DNA of 64,000 bases from Massilia atriviolacea. Its GTDB lineage: Bacteria; Pseudomonadota; Gammaproteobacteria; Burkholderiales; Burkholderiaceae_D. Made by a program: the position numbers and the translations under genes. The stretch is from contig NZ_RXLQ01000009.1 of NCBI RefSeq assembly GCF_003953935.1, positions 277,390-341,389 on the forward strand. Direction: 5' to 3'. The notes under the pieces were generated by a model. That model was not told where the DNA came from. It was given only the letters and a program-made list of their open reading frames with translations, and did not search any database. This document shows, one piece after another, positions 59,264 through 64,000 of the stretch (positions within the stretch are counted from its first letter, which is position 1; each line of letters begins with the position of its first letter).

Positions 59264-61576
59264 CTACATCAGCAGCATGTTCACGTCGGCCGCCTCGCTC
59301 TCGCGGTTGGGGGCCTTGCGCGGAATGCGGATCGTCACGCTGGTGCCGTGCTCGGGCGTCGATTCGATCTCGATGCTCCCGCCCAGCATGCCGGTGACGA
59401 TGTTGTAGACGATATTCATCCCCAGCCCCGACCCGCCCTGTCCCATCTTGGTCGTGAAAAACGGATCGAACACCTGGTGCAGGATCTTGGGTGGCATGCC
59501 CACGCCATCGTCGCTGAAAATGAGGAGCAGCTTGTCGTCCTCGATCTCGCGCGCGGTGATCGTAATGAGCGCGCTGCCGCGCCCTTCGAACGCGTGCAGC
59601 AGCGCGTTGTTGATCAGGTTCGACAGCACCTGCCCCACGCTGCCCGGATAGGAATCGAGCGGCAGGCTGGCCGGCCCGTCGACCCGCGTTTCGCAATTGG
59701 CCCGACGCAGCTGCGCCGCATACGTGGCGAGCGTGTCGCGCACCAGGTCGCACAGGTCGAAACGGCGGCGCTGGTCGCTGGTCTGGTCCACCGCCACCTG
59801 CTTGAACGAGGTAATCAGGTCGCCCGCGCGGCGCAGCGAACTGGCCATGATGTCGCAGGCCAGGCGCGTATCGGCCATGTGCGCCTCCAGCGCCGAACGC
59901 TTGATGCCGCCGTCCGCGTACTTGCGCTCGAAGTCGGCCACCATGTCGGCCAGCGCAGTGGCGGTCAGGAGGCTGTTGCCGATCGGGGTATTGAGTTCGT
60001 GCGCGATGCCGGCCACCAGCGATCCGAGGGACGCCATTTTTTCCGAGGTGATCAAATTGGTCTGGGCCTGCTTGAGCGTGGCCAGCACCGTCGACAGGTC
60101 GCGGTGCGCGGTTTCCACGTTGGCCTTTTGCTGTTCGAGTTCGGCCAGGCTGTGTTCCAGGCCATCCTTGGCGTCGACCAGGGCCGCCTCGGTGTGTTTG
60201 CGGTCGCTGATATTCTGGATAACCCACACGCCGCCCTTGGACAGGTCGGCGGCGTCGAGCGCCTTGCCGTTGATCAGGCACCAGATCGTACTGCCGTCCT
60301 TGCGCATCAGTTTCAGTTCGCCCTGCCAGCGCCTGGTGTGCGGATCGACCGCAAACGGATCGGCGGCACCGGCCGTCGCCGCGCGCGAAAGCACCTGCGT
60401 CTGGCAGCCAGCCAGCTCGCCCTGCGCGTAGCCCATCATCTCCTCCAGGCCGCGGTTGCAGCGCATGATCACTCCGTGCGAGAACAGCGCGATGCCGACA
60501 TTGGCGCTGTCCTGGAAGGCGCGCTGCTCGTCGAGCGTCACGCTCAGTTGCTGCGCCAGGGTGCGGCTGCGGCGCGATGCGATCATCAGCGCCGCGATCA
60601 GGGTGCTGACCACCAGGCCGCCGGCGGCGATCACCAGCACCGGCCGCACATCGCGGCTGTAGCGGCTCCCCGGCAGCGCTTCGAAGCGCATCACCCACTG
60701 GCGCTGGGCCACATTCAGGCGCGCCTCGGTCTGCACGCCGGGCAGCGGCGGCCTGTCGGCGCGGGTGGTATCGAACATCACGTTCGAAGCGGCGTAGGGC
60801 GCGGCCGCGCCATCGCTCACGTTGCCGGCATCGTGGATGCGAAACGCCATCTGGTCCAGCAGCGCCGGTTCGATCACCTCGTGCATCAGGTTCTTCACGC
60901 GGAACACGATCGCCACCAGCCCCACCAGCGCGGCGCGCCGTTCGGCCACGGTGGTGAGCGGCATGTTCTGGCGGTACACCGGCGCGCGCGCCACGAAACC
61001 GGGCTGGCCGCTGTCGTCCTGGACCAGCGTAATGCGCTCGGTGGCGACGATCTCGCCGCTGTCGCGCCCCGCTTCGACCGCTTGCAGGTGCGGCGGCAGC
61101 GCGGCCAGATCGAGGCCGAAGGCGATCTCGTTGCCCTTGAGCGGCTCGGTGTATTCGACGATGAAGTGCTCGGCGCGCGCCACGACCGGATGCACGGCGA
61201 ACGTCGGATAGCCTTCGGCGACCAGGCGCGTATCGCGCCGCACGGCGTCGGTGAAGCGCGCCAGGTCGGCGGCCGGCACATGGCGCACGAACTGGATCGC
61301 CTGGAAGCCGGGGTAGCGCGTGGTCAGGTTCAGTTCGCGCACGAAGCGGGCGAACTGGGCGCGGTCGACCTGCTCGTTGACGGCGAAAGCGCCCTTGATA
61401 CTGAGGAGCATGTCGAAATAGGTTTGCAGGCGCACGTTGGTGTCGGTGGCGACCTTGTCGGCATCGCGCTGGAAAGCGGCCACGATGCGCGCCTGCTGCG
61501 CATCGAGTACGGCAACGCAGGTCCACATGGTCAGACAAATACCGACTACGAAGGCCAGGTATCCTTGAGTCCGCAT
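59264..61576 (-). CDS. CHASE-PAS sensor histidine kinase
   Basis: Membrane sensor kinase of 770 residues. Membrane helix 1 (about 7-25), a periplasmic CHASE domain (about 40-300; NLTTRYPGFQAIQFVRHVP, IEYTEPLKGNEIAFG-like), membrane helix 2 (about 306-326), a PAS domain (about 345-460), a coiled coil, then HisKA of the class ending SEKMASLGSLVAGIAHELNTPIGNSL and HATPase (LINNALLHAF, DDGVGMPPKI, GQGGSGLGMNIVYNIV). CHASE domains sense small ligands such as cytokinin-like molecules or peptides; the ligand is unknown. GGAG precedes the ATG. No receiver gene adjoins, except the HD-GYP protein upstream on the same strand across a repeat element. Confidence 0.9.
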   Translation of the reverse strand: MRTQGYLAFVVGICLTMWTCVAVLDAQQARIVAAFQRDADKVATDTNVRLQTYFDMLLSIKGAFAVNEQVDRAQFARFVRELNLTTRYPGFQAIQFVRHVPAADLARFTDAVRRDTRLVAEGYPTFAVHPVVARAEHFIVEYTEPLKGNEIAFGLDLAALPPHLQAVEAGRDSGEIVATERITLVQDDSGQPGFVARAPVYRQNMPLTTVAERRAALVGLVAIVFRVKNLMHEVIEPALLDQMAFRIHDAGNVSDGAAAPYAASNVMFDTTRADRPPLPGVQTEARLNVAQRQWVMRFEALPGSRYSRDVRPVLVIAAGGLVVSTLIAALMIASRRSRTLAQQLSVTLDEQRAFQDSANVGIALFSHGVIMRCNRGLEEMMGYAQGELAGCQTQVLSRAATAGAADPFAVDPHTRRWQGELKLMRKDGSTIWCLINGKALDAADLSKGGVWVIQNISDRKHTEAALVDAKDGLEHSLAELEQQKANVETAHRDLSTVLATLKQAQTNLITSEKMASLGSLVAGIAHELNTPIGNSLLTATALADMVADFERKYADGGIKRSALEAHMADTRLACDIMASSLRRAGDLITSFKQVAVDQTSDQRRRFDLCDLVRDTLATYAAQLRRANCETRVDGPASLPLDSYPGSVGQVLSNLINNALLHAFEGRGSALITITAREIEDDKLLLIFSDDGVGMPPKILHQVFDPFFTTKMGQGGSGLGMNIVYNIVTGMLGGSIEIESTPEHGTSVTIRIPRKAPNRESEAADVNMLLM

Positions 61577-61729
61577 CGGTTCGCTCCACGTTGTACCGAG
61601 GGCCGGGCGCGGCCCGGGTATGCGAATTTACTATAGCATATTGGCATGCGGAAATCGCACAAATGGCGCGGCCCAACAACACTTCCGGCCTGCCACAACT
61701 TCCTACAGCCTCCCCTCCAAACCTCCTAC

Positions 61730-61956
61730 AACCGGGGTCAGAGCTTTAATTAGAAACATTGCCCAAGCGGCGTCAGACCTGTCAGACCTCCGACTCGAAA
61801 CAATTGCCAAAACCGCCATAGATCCTACTTTTTTAGCTTTTCGCCAGGGGAGTCCAGAGGATGCTGCAGCAGGTCTTACAGAAAATGTGTCGATTCGGAG
61901 ATCTGCCCCCGGTCAGGAAACAAAAATGTTGCAAGTTAAAGCTCTGACCCCGGTTT
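61730..61956. mobile_element. MITE-like inverted-repeat element, copy 2
   Basis: An element with the same layout as the one at 30173: outer arm ACCGGGGTCAGAGCTTTAA at 61731 and its inverse at 61936-61955, and an inner pair (CAGACCTCCGACTCGAAAC at 61783, inverse near 61889-61907). It fills most of the 359-bp gap between the HD-GYP and kinase genes. The right arm overlaps the end of the HD-GYP gene and supplies its last codons and stop. No coding capacity. Confidence 0.65.
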
Positions 61957-63045
61957 GGGGGGAGGAAATTCGGCGGCGATGGCTTTGAAGCGGTCTTCGA
62001 TGGCCAGCATGGCGTCGACGACGTCGGGATCGAAGTGTTCGCCGCGGCCCTGGCGGATCAGCTCGACCGCCGTTTCGTGCGTGAACGCCGGCCGGTACAC
62101 ACGCGCCGTGATCAGGGCGTCGTACACGTCGGCTACCGCCATCAGCCGCGCCGACAAGGGAATCGCGTCGCCCGCCAGCCCTTGCGGATAGCCCGAACCA
62201 TCCCACTTTTCCTGGTGCGAGTAGGCGATCTCGCGCGCGCAGCGCAAAAAGCCGTTGCTGCCCCCAAGCGTGCGTTCGACACCGGCAATCGCGTCGCGCC
62301 CGTACACCGTGTGCAGTTTCATCTGCGCGAATTCGCTGTCGCTCAATTTGCCCGGTTTCAGCAGGACCGCGTCCGGCACGCCCACCTTGCCGATGTCGTG
62401 CAGCGGCGCCGCCTTGTGCAGCAGCGCGATATGCTCGTTGGTCAGTTCGGCCGTGTAGGCGGCCACAAAACGCAGCTCGCGCGCCAGCGCCGTCACGTAG
62501 CGCTGCGTGCGCAGCAGATGCTGGCCGACGCCGGGATCGCGCGATTCGGCCAGCACCGCCATCGCCAGCACGGTGGCATCCTGCATCAAGCCGGCCTCGC
62601 GCACGCGCTCGGCCACCAGGTGCTCGAAATGCCGGTGCTGGTCGCGCAGCATGCCGTCCGCCGCGCGCAGCCGCAATTGCGTGGCCACGCGCGCCAGCAG
62701 CGCCGCCGGCGAAAACGGCAGCTGCACCATGTCGGCCACGCCGTCGCGCCAGGCACATTCTTCCAGCTGCGCGCCGCCCTCGGGAATGAGCATGATCACC
62801 GGCGTGTCGTTACTCAGGACCTGGCACCGCAAGCCGTGAAACACGCGCAGGCTGTCGCCGTCGGCCAGCGCGCCACCGAGCACGATCAGGTCCGGCCGCG
62901 GCGCCTGCTGCGCAATGCGCAGCGCGTCCTCGCCGCTGCGCGCCAGCCGCACGTGGTAGCGTTCCTGCAGCAGCTCTTCCATCAGCACAAGCTTGTCCGA
63001 TACGCCATCCACGATCAGGATGCTTGCCTTGAAATTCATGTCCAT
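61936..63045 (-). CDS. HD-GYP protein with degenerate receiver domain
   Basis: Cytoplasmic protein of 369 residues, probably a c-di-GMP phosphodiesterase. The receiver-like domain (about 1-120) lacks the phosphoacceptor Asp (LIVLGGALADG instead of LLLDxxMP) and one acidic-pocket residue (LIVDGVSDK), so it cannot be switched by normal phosphotransfer. The HD-GYP domain (about 150-345) has HDIGKVGVPD, HTVYGRD, YSHQEKWDGSGYPQGLAGD and MAVADVYDALITARVYR, which keep the metal ligands and GYP motif. The ATG at 63045 has GGGAGG eight bases before it. The last residues (KPGSEL) and stop derive from the repeat element arm. Confidence 0.85.
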   Translation of the reverse strand: MDMNFKASILIVDGVSDKLVLMEELLQERYHVRLARSGEDALRIAQQAPRPDLIVLGGALADGDSLRVFHGLRCQVLSNDTPVIMLIPEGGAQLEECAWRDGVADMVQLPFSPAALLARVATQLRLRAADGMLRDQHRHFEHLVAERVREAGLMQDATVLAMAVLAESRDPGVGQHLLRTQRYVTALARELRFVAAYTAELTNEHIALLHKAAPLHDIGKVGVPDAVLLKPGKLSDSEFAQMKLHTVYGRDAIAGVERTLGGSNGFLRCAREIAYSHQEKWDGSGYPQGLAGDAIPLSARLMAVADVYDALITARVYRPAFTHETAVELIRQGRGEHFDPDVVDAMLAIEDRFKAIAAEFPPPKPGSEL

Positions 63046-63206
63046 TCCCCACGCCTCCCCGCGCCCTGGTCGCCGCAACAATCAGCCTCGGCAATCATAG
63101 CCCGCGCCGCGTGTATGTTTCAGGTTTTTTACAATTCCCTGAGACAATTGACTAATCGGTACGTTTAGAATACTTCCTCTTTTTCACGAGAAAAGTCAGG
63201 GAAAAC

Positions 63207-64000
63207 ATGATCCGTATGCCGGTCAGCCTAGCCGCCTTGTTCCTCGTGTCGGGCATCGCCTCGGCCGCCGAACCGTTCGACGACAAGTTCCGCCAGCTCG
63301 AGGAAGTGCTGCCGACGCCGAATACGATCCGCAATGCCGCCGGCGCTCCCGGCCACGCCTACTGGCAGCAGCGCGCCGATTACACCATCCGCGCGCGCCT
63401 CGACGAAAACAGGCGCACCATCAGCGCGACCGAAACGGTCACCTACCACAACAACTCGCCCGACACCCTGTCCTACCTGTGGGTGCAGCTGGACCAGAAT
63501 ATCTTCAAGCCCGATTCGGACGCGCGCATGTCGGCCACGGTGGCCTCGCGCGAGGCCTGGGCCAAGGCGCGCAGCGAGGAAGACGGCATGCGCTTCGAGG
63601 GCATGCGCTCGCTCATCGAGAACCCGCTCTTCGAAGGCGGCTTCGCCATCGGCGCGGTCAAGGGCGCGGACGGCAAGCCGCTGCGCTACACGATCAACAA
63701 GACCATGATGCGGATCGACCTGCCGCAGCCGATGAAGCCGGGCGCGCGCCTGTCGTTTTCCATCGACTTCAGCTTCAACATCAACGACGCCAAGGTCCAG
63801 GGCGGGCGCACCGGCTACGAAAAATTCGACGACAACAACGACCTGTTCGAAATCGCGCACTGGTTCCCGCGCATGGCGGCCTATTACGACGTCTACGGCT
63901 GGCAGCACAAGCAGTTCCTCGGCGCCGGCGAATTCACCCTCGAATTCGGCGACTACGACGTGCAGCTGACCGTCCCGGCCGACCATATCGTGGCCAGCAC
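63207..64000 (+). CDS. M1-family metallopeptidase, 3'-truncated by window edge
   Basis: Start of an exported aminopeptidase-like protein; 264 codons are visible and the frame runs open to the last base. A signal peptide (MIRMPVSLAALFLVSGIASAA) is followed by the N-terminal beta domain of M1 peptidases (YTIRARLDENRRTISATETVTYHNNSPDTLSYLWVQLDQNIF) and the segment EIAHWFPRMAAYYDVYGW. The zinc motif HExxH would lie beyond the window. AGGGAA precedes the ATG. Function inferred from the family N-domain only. Confidence 0.82.
   Translation, partial: MIRMPVSLAALFLVSGIASAAEPFDDKFRQLEEVLPTPNTIRNAAGAPGHAYWQQRADYTIRARLDENRRTISATETVTYHNNSPDTLSYLWVQLDQNIFKPDSDARMSATVASREAWAKARSEEDGMRFEGMRSLIENPLFEGGFAIGAVKGADGKPLRYTINKTMMRIDLPQPMKPGARLSFSIDFSFNINDAKVQGGRTGYEKFDDNNDLFEIAHWFPRMAAYYDVYGWQHKQFLGAGEFTLEFGDYDVQLTVPADHIVAS

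Noticed and set aside
63128..63176. Promoter for the M1 peptidase gene (TTGACT near 63148, TTTACA near 63128)
   Set aside because: No partner -10 sits at a standard distance with a good match, so I did not list it.

Overview
The window looks like chromosomal DNA of a Betaproteobacterium of the Oxalobacteraceae (Massilia/Duganella/Telluria type). It is very GC-rich with dense genes and many short overlaps. It carries a fused glucokinase/RpiR regulator, a phasin, a codA-type deaminase and REP-like repeats. The genus is inference; no rRNA or tRNA gene is present to fix it. Both ends cut a gene: a pullulanase on the left and an M1-type peptidase on the right.

Bases 1-24362 are a starch/maltodextrin island. 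A pullulanase meets, tail to tail, a minus-strand operon of sugar permease, phosphoglucomutase, exported alpha-amylase and glucokinase/RpiR. A second permease diverges from the first. After a DEAD-box helicase comes a TonB-dependent receptor, and divergent from it a four-gene run of exported enzymes: GH13 maltodextrinase, debranching enzyme, six-hairpin glycosidase and esterase. The receptor/GH13 intergenic region carries several TGTAG-N5-CTACA boxes, and half-related boxes lie between the two permeases. This suggests one shared regulator, which is not encoded here. Together the genes would cut starch outside the inner membrane, import the oligosaccharides and feed glucose-6-phosphate to the cell.

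Bases 24370-29971 hold a minus-strand stressosome operon: rsbR, rsbS, rsbT and an RsbT/SpoIIE-type phosphatase. It runs into two histidine-kinase genes instead of a sigma-B locus. Bases 30173-30500 are a non-coding inverted-repeat element. Then come a chemoreceptor, two GNAT acetyltransferases, cytosine deaminase, a phasin, an MdlA/MdlB-like ABC exporter pair, a TPR-GGDEF diguanylate cyclase with a J-like protein, a small lipoprotein, an orphan molybdopterin oxidoreductase and a small secreted protein.

Bases 45724-53703 are a five-gene minus-strand operon, the best candidate for a poorly described system. It encodes a zinc-ribbon/propeller-like protein, an exported protein with a degenerate vWA-like domain and one membrane anchor, a small three-helix membrane protein, a 1204-residue tubulin/FtsZ-like protein ending in a GYF-type domain, and a zinc-ribbon membrane protein.

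Bases 53829-64000 hold a Cache-like periplasmic protein, an M29/NicX-like protein, a LysR regulator divergent from a phytanoyl-CoA dioxygenase-like and sugar-isomerase-like pair, a 1-kb REP array with a four-copy 106-bp tandem, a CHASE-PAS histidine kinase, a second copy of the inverted-repeat element, an HD-GYP protein with a degenerate receiver, and the start of the M1 peptidase. I saw no tRNA, rRNA, CRISPR array, insertion sequence or phage genes.
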